Origin: Mesorhizobium neociceri
GTDB taxonomy: Bacteria > Pseudomonadota > Alphaproteobacteria > Rhizobiales > Rhizobiaceae
Assembly (NCBI RefSeq): GCF_013520985.1
Contig: NZ_JACDTY010000005.1
Location: forward strand, 287,753 to 351,752
Reading direction: 5' to 3'
Length of the DNA: 64,000 nt
The notes beneath the pieces were generated by a model, which worked only from the letters and a program-made list of their open reading frames with translations, made no database searches and was not told the origin of the DNA. This document shows positions 55,636 to 64,000 of the stretch, one piece after another; position 1 is the first letter of the stretch, and each line of letters starts with the position of its first letter. Made by a program: the position numbers and the translations under genes.

Positions 55636-56265
55636 ATGGGTGAGATGAAACCGTACCCCAAATATTTCGAGAAGATTCGGATCCGTCCCGAAAAGGACGC
55701 GGAGCTGAAGTCGCGCTCGCCGATCTGCCAGTGGGACGGCTGTAAGGAGGCCGGCACCCATCGTGCGCCGGTCGGACGCATGAAGGAAGGCGAGTATTTT
55801 CAGTTCTGCTTCGACCATGTGCGCGAATACAACAAGGGTTTCAACTACTTCTCCGGCGTCCCGGACACCGAGATCGCCCGCTTCCAGAAGGAAGCGATGA
55901 CCGGCCACCGGCCGACCTGGAAGATGGGCCTCGCCGGTGCCTCGACGCGCTCTTCGCCCGATATGGCGCAAATGCGTTCCGGCCGCGCCGGCTATTACAA
56001 CCGCATGCGCGACCCTTTCGACTTGTTCAAAGGCCCGAAAGACCCGCGCGAGGCGCGCGAACGCAAGGCCAAGCCGCTTGAGGCCAAGGCGCTGGAAACG
56101 CTTGGCCTTGATACAAAGGCGACTGGCAAGGACATCAAGGCGCGCTATAAGGAACTTGTGAAGCGTCACCATCCGGATGCGAATGGCGGCGATAGAGGTT
56201 CGGAAGACCGGTTCCGCGATGTGCTGCAGGCCTATCGCGTGCTCAAGCAGGCGGGTTTGTGCTGA
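55636..56265 (+). CDS. DnaJ-domain protein (C-terminal J domain)
   Basis: A 209-residue protein. The N-terminal ~110 residues are alphaproteobacteria-specific and include two cysteine pairs (CQWDGC, FCFDH) that might bind zinc. The C-terminal J domain has ALETLGLDTKATGKDIKARYKELVKRHHPDANGG, here noted as residues ~150-185, with the essential HPD intact. It would stimulate an Hsp70. The gene is followed by cobS about 120 bp later in the same direction, a common neighbour order in Rhizobiales. Confidence 0.88.
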   Translation: MGEMKPYPKYFEKIRIRPEKDAELKSRSPICQWDGCKEAGTHRAPVGRMKEGEYFQFCFDHVREYNKGFNYFSGVPDTEIARFQKEAMTGHRPTWKMGLAGASTRSSPDMAQMRSGRAGYYNRMRDPFDLFKGPKDPREARERKAKPLEAKALETLGLDTKATGKDIKARYKELVKRHHPDANGGDRGSEDRFRDVLQAYRVLKQAGLC

Positions 56266-56388
56266 GCGACCCAACGGTTCGTGTCGTTTTCCAACTTTCA
56301 TAAGGGTGGAAAAGGCTCTAAGACCGCCCCCGGACAAAATCGATTGCCGGCGAAATCAGGCATTTCGCCCGTGGAGACTTGGATAGAG

Positions 56389-57375
56389 ATGAACAAGGTC
56401 GATCGCGACATCGCCAATTTGCCGGACACGACGGTGTCGGTGAAGGACAAATTCGGCTTCGACTCCAAGATGGTGGTGCCGGCCTATTCGGTGACATCAG
56501 AACATGTGCCGGACATCGATCCGGACTATCTGTTCGACAAGGCGACGACGCTGGCGATCCTCGCCGGCTTTGCCTACAACCGCCGCGTCATGGTCTCGGG
56601 CTATCACGGCACCGGCAAGTCGACGCATATCGAACAGGTCGCCGCCCGCCTCAACTGGCCTTGCGTGCGCGTCAACCTCGACAGCCATGTCAGCCGTATC
56701 GACCTCGTCGGCAAGGACGCCATCGTCGTCAAGGACGGCTTGCAGATCACCGAATTCCGAGACGGCATCCTGCCCTGGGCCTACCAGCACAATGTCGCGC
56801 TGTGCTTCGACGAATATGACGCCGGCCGTCCGGACGTGATGTTCGTCATCCAGCGCGTGCTGGAATCTTCGGGTCGGCTGACGCTGCTCGACCAGAGCCG
56901 GGTCATCCGCCCGCATCCGGCGTTCCGCCTGTTTTCGACCGCCAACACGGTCGGGTTGGGCGATACAACCGGCCTTTATCACGGCACGCAGCAGATCAAT
57001 CAGGCGCAGATGGACCGTTGGTCGATCGTCACCACGCTGAACTATTTGCCGCACGACAATGAGGTGAACATCGTTCTGGCCAAGGCCAAGCACTATCGCG
57101 ACGGCAAGGGCAAGGAGATCGTCAACAAGATGGTGCGGGTTGCCGACATGACGCGCTCGGCCTTCATCAATGGCGATCTGTCGACCGTGATGAGCCCGCG
57201 TACCGTCATCACCTGGGCTGAAAATGCCGAGATCTTCGGCAATATCGGCATGGCGTTCCGGCTGACCTTCCTCAACAAGTGCGACGAGCTGGAACGCTCG
57301 GTGGTGGCCGAGTTCTACCAGCGCGCCTTTGGCGAGGATCTGCCCGAGAGCGCCGCCAATGTGGTACTGGGCTAA
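56389..57375 (+). CDS. cobS: Aerobic cobaltochelatase subunit CobS
   Basis: AAA+ subunit of the CobNST cobalt chelatase, which inserts Co(II) into hydrogenobyrinic acid a,c-diamide during aerobic cobalamin synthesis. It has 328 residues from the ATG at 56389. The N-terminus [20 protein letters not shown], here cited in part, is family-typical. Walker A is [16 protein letters not shown] near residue 73 and Walker [13 protein letters not shown] near residue 142. An Arg finger region follows. cobT is 11 nt downstream; cobN is not in the window. Confidence 0.95.
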   Translation: MNKVDRDIANLPDTTVSVKDKFGFDSKMVVPAYSVTSEHVPDIDPDYLFDKATTLAILAGFAYNRRVMVSGYHGTGKSTHIEQVAARLNWPCVRVNLDSHVSRIDLVGKDAIVVKDGLQITEFRDGILPWAYQHNVALCFDEYDAGRPDVMFVIQRVLESSGRLTLLDQSRVIRPHPAFRLFSTANTVGLGDTTGLYHGTQQINQAQMDRWSIVTTLNYLPHDNEVNIVLAKAKHYRDGKGKEIVNKMVRVADMTRSAFINGDLSTVMSPRTVITWAENAEIFGNIGMAFRLTFLNKCDELERSVVAEFYQRAFGEDLPESAANVVLG

Positions 57376-57386
57376 GCAGAGCCTCG

Positions 57387-59285
57387 ATGGCGGGTCCGGG
57401 CGACAACACGCGCAACAAGTCGAAGACGGGGTCTGAAGCAGACAGCTTCAAGCGTGCCGTCACCGTCTGCATGCGCGCCATTGCCGGCGACAAGGAACTC
57501 GAAGTCGGTTTCGCCAAGGACCGGCCGGCGCTTGCGGGCAGCCGCGCCCGCTTGCCGGAGCTGCCGAAGAAAGCCTCGAAAGAGGATATCGCCATTACCC
57601 GCGGGCTCGGCGATTCCATGGCGCTGAAGCGCGCCTGCCACGATCAGCGCATCCACACCAAGCTGGCGCCGGAAGGCAAGCTGGCGCGCTCGATCTACGA
57701 CGCCGTCGAACAGGCCCGCGTCGAGGCGATTGGCAGCCGCGCCATGCAGGGCGTCGCCGACAATATCGGCTCGATGCTGGAGGACAAATACGCCAAGGCC
57801 AACCTTGTCGACGTCAAGGACAAGGCCGACGCGCCGATCGAGGAAGCCCTCGCCTTGATGGTGCGCGAGACGCTGACGGGACGGCCGATCCCGAAGAGCG
57901 GCGAGCGGCTGGTCGAACTCTGGCGCCCCTGGGTCGAGGAGAAGGCCAAGGCCGACCTCGACGGACTGTCGGCCAAGCTCGGCGACCAGCAGGCCTTCGC
58001 CCGCGTCGTGCGCGACATGCTGGCGTCCATGGAGATGGCCGAGGAACTCGGCGACGACCAGGAGACCGAAGACTCCGAAGACAATGACGAGAACCAGCCG
58101 CAGGGCGAGGAGCAGAGCGAGGAGGGCGGCGAAGACGATTCCGGCTCCGAGCAGTCGCAGTCGGAGGATGCCGAAGCGTCGGCCGATGACGAACAGTCGT
58201 CCGAGACGGAAGCGTCCGACGCCACCGCCGACGACCTCTCCGACGATGACGATGCGGACGCCGAGACGCCCGGCGAAGCGCGCCGCAACGACAATCCCTT
58301 CACCAATCTGCCGAAGGAGATCGACTACAAGGTCTTCACCACCGCCTTCGACGAGACCGTCGGTGCGGAAGAGCTGTGCGAGGAAGAAGAACTCGACCGG
58401 CTGCGCGCCTTCCTCGACAAGCAGCTGGCCAATCTCTCCGGCGTCGTCGGGCGGCTCGCCAACCGGCTGCAGCGCAGGCTGATGGCGCAGCAGAATCGCT
58501 CCTGGGACTTCGACCTCGAAGAGGGCTACCTCGATCCGGCCCGGCTGGTGCGTGTCGTCATCGATCCGATGCAGCCGCTGTCGTTCAAGCAGGAGCGCGA
58601 CACCAAATTCCGCGACACGGTGGTGACGCTGGTGCTCGACAATTCGGGCTCGATGCGCGGCCGGCCGATCACGGTCGCCGCCACCTGCGCCGACATACTG
58701 GCGCGTACGCTGGAGCGCTGCGGTGTCTCGGTCGAGATCCTCGGCTTCACCACGCGGGCGTGGAAGGGCGGCCAGGCGCGCGAAAAGTGGCTGAAGGACG
58801 GCAAGCCGCCGAACCCCGGCCGGCTCAACGATCTGCGCCACATCATCTACAAATCCGCCGACCATCCGTGGCGCCGCGCACGGCGCAATCTCGGCCTGAT
58901 GATGCGCGAGGGCCTGCTCAAGGAAAACATCGACGGCGAGGCGCTGCTGTGGGCGCACAACCGGCTGATCGCCCGGCCCGAACAGCGCAAGATCCTGATG
59001 ATGATCTCGGACGGCGCCCCGGTCGACGATTCGACGCTGTCGGTCAACCCAGGCAATTATCTCGAGCGGCATCTGCGCGCCGTCATCGAACTGATCGAGA
59101 CGCGCTCGCCGGTCGAGTTGCTGGCCATTGGCATTGGCCACGATGTCACCCGCTACTACCGACGCGCCGTCACCATTGTCGATGCCGAGGAACTGGCCGG
59201 CGCCATGACCGAGCAGCTGGCCTCGCTGTTTGCCGAGGAAAACGCGCGCGACACACGCCGCGGCGGCTATCGGCGCGCCGGATGA
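57387..59285 (+). CDS. cobT: Aerobic cobaltochelatase subunit CobT
   Basis: A 632-residue CobT, partner of CobS. The N-terminal half is helical. Residues ~220-310 form a very acidic Glu/Asp/Ser-rich linker. The C-terminal vWA domain carries the metal-ion-dependent adhesion site [11 protein letters not shown] near residue 415 and later [11 protein letters not shown]. CobST hexamers drive cobalt insertion by CobN using ATP. The stop overlaps the next gene by ATGA. The ATG at 57387 follows the cobS stop by 11 nt. Confidence 0.95.
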   Translation: MAGPGDNTRNKSKTGSEADSFKRAVTVCMRAIAGDKELEVGFAKDRPALAGSRARLPELPKKASKEDIAITRGLGDSMALKRACHDQRIHTKLAPEGKLARSIYDAVEQARVEAIGSRAMQGVADNIGSMLEDKYAKANLVDVKDKADAPIEEALALMVRETLTGRPIPKSGERLVELWRPWVEEKAKADLDGLSAKLGDQQAFARVVRDMLASMEMAEELGDDQETEDSEDNDENQPQGEEQSEEGGEDDSGSEQSQSEDAEASADDEQSSETEASDATADDLSDDDDADAETPGEARRNDNPFTNLPKEIDYKVFTTAFDETVGAEELCEEEELDRLRAFLDKQLANLSGVVGRLANRLQRRLMAQQNRSWDFDLEEGYLDPARLVRVVIDPMQPLSFKQERDTKFRDTVVTLVLDNSGSMRGRPITVAATCADILARTLERCGVSVEILGFTTRAWKGGQAREKWLKDGKPPNPGRLNDLRHIIYKSADHPWRRARRNLGLMMREGLLKENIDGEALLWAHNRLIARPEQRKILMMISDGAPVDDSTLSVNPGNYLERHLRAVIELIETRSPVELLAIGIGHDVTRYYRRAVTIVDAEELAGAMTEQLASLFAEENARDTRRGGYRRAG

Positions 59286-60307
59286 TCTCTTTGCGCGGTG
59301 GCTTCAGGCAGACGCTCTTCGCCGCCACTGCCTTGTTCGGCATGGCTTTGGCGCCGGCCATTGCCGCCGGGCCAAGCTCGGTCGAGCCGGTCGAAGTCTC
59401 GGCACGGCCGATCAACTCGTTCCAGATAGGGCATGACGGGAAAATGTTCGGCCCGCTGGAGTTCGTCGGCGGACTCGAGATGACGTCGCCGACGCGTGAT
59501 TTCGGTGCGCTGTCGGCGTTTCGCTTCCTCAAGCCCGGCGGCGATTTCATTGGCGTCGCCGATACCGGCTTCTGGTTCTTCGGCACGCTGACCCACGATG
59601 CCGACAAGCGTCCGTCCGGCGTCCAGAATTTCCGCATGCAGCAGATGGTCGATGAGAAGGGCCGGCCGATCGACAAGAAATGGCAAGTCGATGCCGAGGG
59701 CCTGGCGGTCAAGGATGGCATCGCCACCGTCGGCTTCGAGCGCGACCAGCGCGTCGCCCAGTTCAGGATCGACCCCGACAATATGAAGGCGCCGTTCAAG
59801 CAGTTGAATTTCCTGGTTCCGGCTCACGAGCTTCGGCAGAACCGCGGCTTCGAGACCGTTACCCACGCCAATCCTTACGGCCAGCATGAGGGCGGGTTGG
59901 TCGTGGTCTCGGAAAAGAGCCTCGACAAATCAGGCAACATCTATGCCGCCATCATCGAAGGGCCGCACAAGGGCGTCTTCACGGTCAAGCGCAATGGCGA
60001 TTTCGACATCACCGACGGCGCCTTCCTGCCGGATGGCGACCTGCTGCTTTTGGAGCGCAGTTTCTCGATGGCTGGCGGGGTCAGGATGCGGCTCAGGCGC
60101 ATCTATGGCGAAAGCGTCGAGAAGGGCGCCGTTGCCGATGGGCCGGTGCTGATGGAAGCCGACATGGGCTACCAGATCGACAATATGGAAGGGCTCGACG
60201 TCTGGACCCGTGACGATGGCGCGCTGATGGTGTCGCTGATCTCGGACGACAACCATTCGATCCTGCAGCGCAACCTCTACCTGGAATTCATCCTGCACGA
60301 GGATTGA
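59282..60307 (+). CDS. Exported phytase-like esterase domain protein
   Basis: A 341-residue protein of the 'esterase-like activity of phytase' family. The signal peptide is ~residues 1-28 (ending AIAA). A beta-propeller-like body includes [56 protein letters not shown] and [12 protein letters not shown]. It starts within the cobT stop (ATGA) and so is translated with it. Despite the overlap, a functional link to cobalamin is not obvious. It is followed by a hairpin. Confidence 0.85.
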   Translation: MISLRGGFRQTLFAATALFGMALAPAIAAGPSSVEPVEVSARPINSFQIGHDGKMFGPLEFVGGLEMTSPTRDFGALSAFRFLKPGGDFIGVADTGFWFFGTLTHDADKRPSGVQNFRMQQMVDEKGRPIDKKWQVDAEGLAVKDGIATVGFERDQRVAQFRIDPDNMKAPFKQLNFLVPAHELRQNRGFETVTHANPYGQHEGGLVVVSEKSLDKSGNIYAAIIEGPHKGVFTVKRNGDFDITDGAFLPDGDLLLLERSFSMAGGVRMRLRRIYGESVEKGAVADGPVLMEADMGYQIDNMEGLDVWTRDDGALMVSLISDDNHSILQRNLYLEFILHED

Positions 60308-60325
60308 GCCGACCGGATTTCGGCT
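60307..60325 (+). terminator. Short hairpin ending the cobS-cobT-esterase operon
   Basis: A 6-bp stem AGCCGA/TCGGCT with a 7-nt loop begins at the last base of the stop codon and is followed by TTCCCGTTT. This is a weak intrinsic terminator candidate. Confidence 0.45.
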
Positions 60326-60436
60326 TTCCCGTTTGCACATGCACGGTTTGGTAACGCCGAATCGGCAAATTGCCGTGCAATCCCTGGTTTCAGTCGGGCG
60401 AAGCCTTTCTGGAACCGTGCAACCGGTTCCGGACCC

Positions 60437-61741
60437 ATGACCAGCGTCTCATCCGTATCTCGACAGCAGGTGGCCCTGCAATTGCTGCTGAGGGGCGATT
60501 CCGGTGAAAAGCCGAAACCGGTTGGCCTTCTGACCGATGGCCCAAGCCTTCGCCGAGGCGACAGTGCCCAGAAAAGTGCGCTGGAGCGGATCATCAAGCT
60601 GTCGATGGAAGGGGCCTGGGCCAGCAATGGATTCCTGGTCGTCATGCCCGTCAATGCAGAGTTTATCGAAACCGGATCCGGCAACGACACGGTAAACGTT
60701 ACCTCGTCCGGCGATGACACCGCTCCAAACTACATCTCGCTCGGAGACGGAAACGATCGGCTCAATCTCGTGGCCACCGAGGATGCCACGTCAGACTACT
60801 GGCAGGGCAGCACAACGGCAGGCGCCATGGCGCTGAAGGCATCCGATGCCGTCAACCACGAAATCTCCGTCTTCGTGCCAGACGGTCGCGGCATCTTCGC
60901 CGGCGCCGGCAATGATGTCGTCAACATTGCTGCCGGACGGGATGTCTATAGCGTCTCGGCTGGAGAAGGCGATGACGCGCTCACCGTTTCCGCGGGACGG
61001 GATATTTCGGGGGTCTGGGGCGGCGACGGACGCGATGTGCTTGGCCTTGCGGGCGGAATGAACATCGACAACATAACCGGCGACGCCGGCGACGATACCA
61101 TCGCCGTTGCGGCGGGCAATGAAGCGCGCAGCATTTCAGGCGGCCAGGGCCGCGACATCATCACTGTCGCCGGGCAAACGGTCGGTGACATTTCCGGCGG
61201 CCAAGGCTCTGACATCATCACTATCGCGAGCGGGCAGGCCGTCTTTGGCATCCGTGGGGACGATGGTGACGACGCCATCGCCATCGCCGCCGCCACGGTC
61301 GATCGCGTCGAAGGTGGTCGCGGCGACGATACGATCAGGATCAATGCACGCACAGCCGACGCGATTTCGGGCGGGTTGGGCGACGACAGGATCGATCTTA
61401 CCGGCACCGGCAAGGCCAAGCTGTTCTTCGATCGCGGCGACGGCAAGGACGTCGTCCGCGTTGCCGGAGAGACAACTGTTGTCTTCGCCGAGCGTTCGAT
61501 CGACGACGCCGACATCAGCTATGGTGATGGCAAGATCACCATCTCCTTTGCCGACACTGGCGATTCCGTGACGCTGGATTACAGCGCGGCGACGTTGAAA
61601 GGATCCACGCCCGAATTGAGCTTCGAGGACACAGACAACCTTGACGTTCGTCGGGAGGCGCCACATGGCTGGAATGCTTCCACCCTGTACCGGTATTTCG
61701 ACGCTCACGGCGCTGGCGGCTTCTCGCTCACCCTGAAGTAA
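60437..61741 (+). CDS. RTX-like solenoid protein with 19-20-residue repeat
   Basis: A 434-residue protein. After a ~70-residue non-repetitive N-terminus it has about ten tandem units. From residue ~150 each is a GGxGxD turn, then a short strand (DxIxVxAG), then a second strand (xxxxxSIS/DIS/GVW). The spacing between turns is 20 residues in the first four units and 19 later. This differs from the 9-residue tandem nonapeptides of classical RTX proteins. It ends with a globular tail (GWNASTLYRYFDAHGAGG). No signal peptide is seen; export by T1SS is inference. Its function is unknown. Confidence 0.8.
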   Translation: MTSVSSVSRQQVALQLLLRGDSGEKPKPVGLLTDGPSLRRGDSAQKSALERIIKLSMEGAWASNGFLVVMPVNAEFIETGSGNDTVNVTSSGDDTAPNYISLGDGNDRLNLVATEDATSDYWQGSTTAGAMALKASDAVNHEISVFVPDGRGIFAGAGNDVVNIAAGRDVYSVSAGEGDDALTVSAGRDISGVWGGDGRDVLGLAGGMNIDNITGDAGDDTIAVAAGNEARSISGGQGRDIITVAGQTVGDISGGQGSDIITIASGQAVFGIRGDDGDDAIAIAAATVDRVEGGRGDDTIRINARTADAISGGLGDDRIDLTGTGKAKLFFDRGDGKDVVRVAGETTVVFAERSIDDADISYGDGKITISFADTGDSVTLDYSAATLKGSTPELSFEDTDNLDVRREAPHGWNASTLYRYFDAHGAGGFSLTLK

Positions 61742-61770
61742 GGCGCATCCGCCTTTTCGCTGTTGCCGCC

Positions 61771-62442
61771 TCAGGCCAGCGTTGCGATCCAGATGACATG
61801 GCGCGCGCCGCGCTTGCCGTTGGCGCGTGTCTTCACCTCGTCCACGACAAAGCCCGCTTGCTTGAGCCTGCGCGCAAAGCCGCTGTCCGGCCCTTGCGAC
61901 CACACCGCCAGCACACCGCCTGGTTTAAGCGCTGCACGCGCCGCGCCGAGGCCGGCGGCGCTATAGAGGGCATCGTTGCCCTTGTAGACGATGCCTTCGG
62001 GACCATTGTCGACATCGAACAGGACGGCATCCCAGGCGGCCTTGTCGGATCTTATGATGTGCCCGACATCGGCTTCGCGGACGCTCACGCGGGGATCGTC
62101 GAGACAGCCGTCGAAAAGTGCTGCCATCGGGCCGCGCGCCCAAGCGACGACGGCCGGCACCAACTCGGCCACGGTAATGCCTGCGTCGGCGCCCAGTTCG
62201 GCAAGGGCGGCGCGCAGCGTAAATCCCATGCCGAGGCCGCCGATCAGGATTTTCGGTTGGCTGCGGCCGACGATCCTCTCGCAGGAAAGTTTTGCCAGCG
62301 CTTCCTCGGAGCCGCTGAGGCGGCTGTTCATCAGCTCGTTGGTGCCGAGCATGATCGAGAACTCAGCGCCACGTTGCTTGAGGCGCAGTTCCTGGCCGCC
62401 ATCCGGCGTTTTGGCCGAGTCGAGCTGGACCCAGGGGATCAC
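61771..62442 (-). CDS. Spermidine-synthase-like class I SAM methyltransferase
   Basis: A 223-residue Rossmann protein starting with GTG at 62442, 3 nt after the upstream transporter stop. Features are ELMNSRLSGSEEALAKL, the nucleotide motif ILIGGLGMGFTLRAAL near residue 65, VAELVPAVVAWARG (acidic ribose ligand), DPRVSVREADV and the active-site-like LFDVDNGPEGI near residue 145. It is shorter than true spermidine synthases and lacks their N-terminal beta domain, so aminopropyl transfer is not assured. Confidence 0.75.
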   Translation of the reverse strand: MIPWVQLDSAKTPDGGQELRLKQRGAEFSIMLGTNELMNSRLSGSEEALAKLSCERIVGRSQPKILIGGLGMGFTLRAALAELGADAGITVAELVPAVVAWARGPMAALFDGCLDDPRVSVREADVGHIIRSDKAAWDAVLFDVDNGPEGIVYKGNDALYSAAGLGAARAALKPGGVLAVWSQGPDSGFARRLKQAGFVVDEVKTRANGKRGARHVIWIATLA

Positions 62443-62445
62443 AAC

Positions 62446-63126
62446 CTAGACCGCTACGGCCGGCTGGCTCCAGCGGGCGGCGAGCAGCCGGTAGGGGATC
62501 AGCGCCACCACGGCGATGATCAGTTTCACCGAGAGGTCGCCGAGCGCCCAGGACACCCAGCGCATAGTCTCGACCGGCAGCACGCCCACCAGCGGCGCCG
62601 TCTCCAGAGCAAAGCTGTCGTTCGGGCCGGCAAAGGCGAAGGCGGCCGAAAAGGCGACGCTGAAGAACACGACGGTGTCGAACACCGAGCCGACCAGCGT
62701 GCCGACGATCGGCGCGCGCCACCAGCTCTGCCGGCGCAGCCGGTTGAACACGGTGACGTCGAGCAATTGCGCACAGAGGAACGCCGCACCCGAAGCCGCG
62801 GCAATGCGTACCAGCCGGTCGGCGGCGGTCTCGAATTCGATCAGGCCGTGACGGAACAGGAAGGGCGGGACGAGGATCGAGCAGATCACCGCCGTCATGA
62901 AGCCGATGAAGACGATACGCCGCGCCACGGTCGGGCCGTAGCGGCGGTTGGCAAGGTCGGTGACCAGGAAGGAGAACGGGTAGGTGAAGGCGCCCCAGGT
63001 CAGGATGTCGGCCAGCGACAGGCCGCCGACCTGGCCCTGCATCGGGAACTGTACGAGGATGTTCGATGCCACGACGACAAGCGCCATGGCGGCCACAAAG
63101 GGCAGATATCGCGAGAAGGAAGTCAT
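62446..63126 (-). CDS. yhhQ: Queuosine precursor transporter (YhhQ/COG1738, VUT family)
   Basis: A 226-residue inner-membrane protein with six to seven hydrophobic segments. Family-specific motifs include LTWGAFTYPFSFLVTDLANRRYG, LCAQLLDVTVFNRLR and GTLVGSVFDTVVFFSVAF. It imports queuosine precursors (preQ0/preQ1) for tRNA modification. The ribosome site AGGA (63134-63137) lies inside the 3' arm of a hairpin in the leader, so translation may be controlled by the preQ1-I-like structure described separately. It is followed by the SAM-methyltransferase gene. Confidence 0.9.
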   Translation of the reverse strand: MTSFSRYLPFVAAMALVVVASNILVQFPMQGQVGGLSLADILTWGAFTYPFSFLVTDLANRRYGPTVARRIVFIGFMTAVICSILVPPFLFRHGLIEFETAADRLVRIAAASGAAFLCAQLLDVTVFNRLRRQSWWRAPIVGTLVGSVFDTVVFFSVAFSAAFAFAGPNDSFALETAPLVGVLPVETMRWVSWALGDLSVKLIIAVVALIPYRLLAARWSQPAVAV

Positions 63127-63157
63127 TTTTTTATCCTGGGTAATGGAACCGGCCAGG
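63124..63157 (-). promoter_or_regulatory. preQ1-I-like riboswitch candidate upstream of yhhQ
   Basis: Reading the minus strand, the arm CCTGG (63153-63157), a 13-nt loop ending TTAC, the arm CCAGG (63135-63139), then ATAAAAAAATG. This matches the preQ1-I layout: 5-bp P1, a C directly before the 3' arm, then an A-rich tail. The tail AATG at the start codon can pair with loop CATT as a pseudoknot. The L2 segment is shorter than canonical. Confidence 0.45.
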
Positions 63158-63246
63158 CGCTATCCGAAGTTCGGATCGCGCTGCCTTATGATTTGAGCAC
63201 CGGATCGCTCCGATGCCCAAGGCGGTCGTCCCCCGCCTTAAAGTCT

Positions 63247-63543
63247 TTAAGCGGCGGGCTGGTCGGCCAGCTTCTTGGCGATCTGCTTCTTCAAGAGACG
63301 CGCGCGCTGCGACAATTCCTTGGCCTCGGCCTTGGCCAGGAAGGCGTCGAGGCCACCGCGATGCTCGACCGAACGCAGCGCGTTGGCCGAAATGCGCAGG
63401 CGCACATTCTGGTTCAGCGCTTCCGAAATCAGCGTCACATTGACGAGGTTCGGCAGGAAGCGGCGCTTGGTCTTGTTGTTGGCGTGGCTCACATTGTTGC
63501 CGGTCTGGACTGCCTTGGCAGTGAGTTCGCAGGTACGGGACAT
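63247..63543 (-). CDS. rpmB: 50S ribosomal protein L28
   Basis: A 98-residue L28. The N-terminus [20 protein letters not shown] and the following [12 protein letters not shown] are diagnostic, with the usual alphaproteobacterial C-terminal extension ([22 protein letters not shown]). A member of the large ribosomal subunit. It precedes yhhQ on the same strand by 120 nt. Confidence 0.96.
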   Translation of the reverse strand: MSRTCELTAKAVQTGNNVSHANNKTKRRFLPNLVNVTLISEALNQNVRLRISANALRSVEHRGGLDAFLAKAEAKELSQRARLLKKQIAKKLADQPAA

Positions 63544-63701
63544 GGTTCTAACCTTCAGTTCTTTCTAAGCCTGCCAAACCTTCGTTCCCGCGCCGGGTGG
63601 CGCGCGGTTTCGGTCAGGCGGCCTTATGGAAAAAGTTGGCGTTCCATAGTTGCATTTCGCCGAGGCGTCAAGCTCCGGCTTCCCCTGTGTCGTAAGCACA
63701 C

Positions 63702-63737
63702 GAGTTGTCCGGATTAGGTAGCAGATGAGTTGTCCGG
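63702..63737 (+). repeat. Direct repeats at the left end of an insertion sequence
   Basis: GAGTTGTCCGG occurs at 63702-63712 and 63727-63737, spaced 25 bp start to start, just before the transposase gene. The left boundary is probably near 63689 (TGTCGTAAGCAC). These are likely transposase-binding sites within or beside the terminal inverted repeat; the right end is outside the window. The remaining bases back to rpmB hold its promoter region and no gene. Confidence 0.5.
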
Positions 63738-63765
63738 TTTTATCGCCAGCGAACGGAGGCTGGGG

Positions 63766-64000
63766 ATGAGACGGGCAGCATGGCTACAGGACCGGAGAAT
63801 GCGGAAGTTTCGGGACGTTTTGAGCCGCTGGAATGGCGGGGATCTTTCGATGATGGAGGCTGGCGAGTTGCTGGGCATGTCGGAGCGGCAATTCCGGCGC
63901 TACCGAGACCGTTACGAAGAGGCTGGGGACGCTGGGTTGCTCGACCGGCGTTTGGGCAAGCTTTCGACGCGCCGGGTGCCGGCGGAAGCGATCGAGGAGA
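63766..64000 (+). mobile_element. Insertion-sequence transposase, ISNCY-like (3' partial)
   Basis: The first ~78 residues of a transposase starting at the ATG at 63766, with GGAGG upstream. The N-terminal HTH reads LSMMEAGELLGMSERQFRRYRDRY followed by GLLDRRLGKLSTRRVP, the DNA-binding region of ISNCY-family elements of Rhizobiales. The catalytic domain is outside the window. This is the only transposase gene in the 64 kb. Confidence 0.75.

Noticed and set aside
58376..60307. 643-codon plus-strand frame starting inside cobT
   Set aside because: Its first 300 codons are an out-of-frame reading of cobT; only the part from 59282 is the real esterase-like gene.
60401..60440. GGAACC...GGTTCC palindrome before the solenoid gene
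   Set aside because: Short arms, no promoter spacing or known operator; could occur by chance in GC-rich sequence.
61798..63717. 639-codon plus-strand frame
   Set aside because: Antisense to the SAM-methyltransferase, yhhQ and rpmB genes, all of which have clear family motifs.
1..64000. CRISPR arrays, rRNA genes, origins of replication, prophage structural genes and restriction systems
   Set aside because: Looked for and not seen; the only short-period repeats are coding RTX modules and the intergenic palindromes.

Overview
The window comes from a high-GC alphaproteobacterium of the order Rhizobiales and is most like Mesorhizobium. This reading rests on rhizobial-type mosaic intergenic palindromes (four copies), the bdhA/acetoacetate decarboxylase/patatin cluster, a dmeRF-type Ni/Co efflux operon, aerobic cobaltochelatase cobST, a prkA-yeaH-spoVR operon and an EcfG-like promoter. 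No database search was possible. Family names come from recognised motifs and gene order.

Layout. 1-9.5 kb: the 3' 9.5 kb of a giant secreted Ca-binding RTX protein, ended by a perfect 16-bp hairpin. 9.8-11.5 kb: a PiT phosphate transporter with terminator. 11.5-14.7 kb: a palindromic repeat, then patatin and acetoacetate decarboxylase divergent from 3-hydroxybutyrate dehydrogenase. 14.7-16.8 kb: a CsoR/RcnR-type regulator, CDF pump and RcnA-like exporter for Ni/Co. 16.9-24.2 kb: a chromate locus with chrB-chrA on one strand. Diverging from it is a five-gene unit (SOD-rhodanese fusion, ChrB C-domain protein, orphan cytochrome b, DUF1259 protein, YncE-like propeller).

24.3-36 kb is an accessory stretch: a Cj0069-like gene, a LacI-regulated sugar ABC transporter with an ADP-ribosylglycohydrolase-fold enzyme, an ATP-grasp-like protein and two methyltransferases. 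Four genes here carry a single frameshift or stop. 36-38.2 kb: an oxidoreductase, a small orphan, a serine-recombinase remnant and tRNA-Arg(CCT). 38.2-48.6 kb is mostly core: M20 amidohydrolase, D-Ala-D-Ala carboxypeptidase, CobW GTPase, TusA, L,D-transpeptidase, accA, xerD, aroK, aroB and a shortened CorC-like protein. 48.6-53.5 kb: spoVR, yeaH and prkA behind a possible general-stress promoter.

53.8-55.2 kb holds two damaged genes beside an intergenic repeat. 55.2-60.3 kb: bolA, a J-domain protein, cobS, cobT and a phytase-like esterase. 60.4-61.7 kb: an unusual 19-20-residue-period RTX-like solenoid protein. 61.8-63.5 kb: a spermidine-synthase-like methyltransferase, a queuosine-precursor transporter with a preQ1-I-like leader, and rpmB. 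The window ends inside an insertion sequence.

The best candidate for an under-described system is the divergent chromate/redox locus at 16.9-24.2 kb. Its membrane cytochrome b keeps all four haem histidines but has PQWY in place of the Qo-site PEWY motif. It is co-transcribed with two exported proteins, a SOD-rhodanese fusion and a stand-alone ChrB domain, opposite chrBA across a near-perfect 22-bp palindrome.
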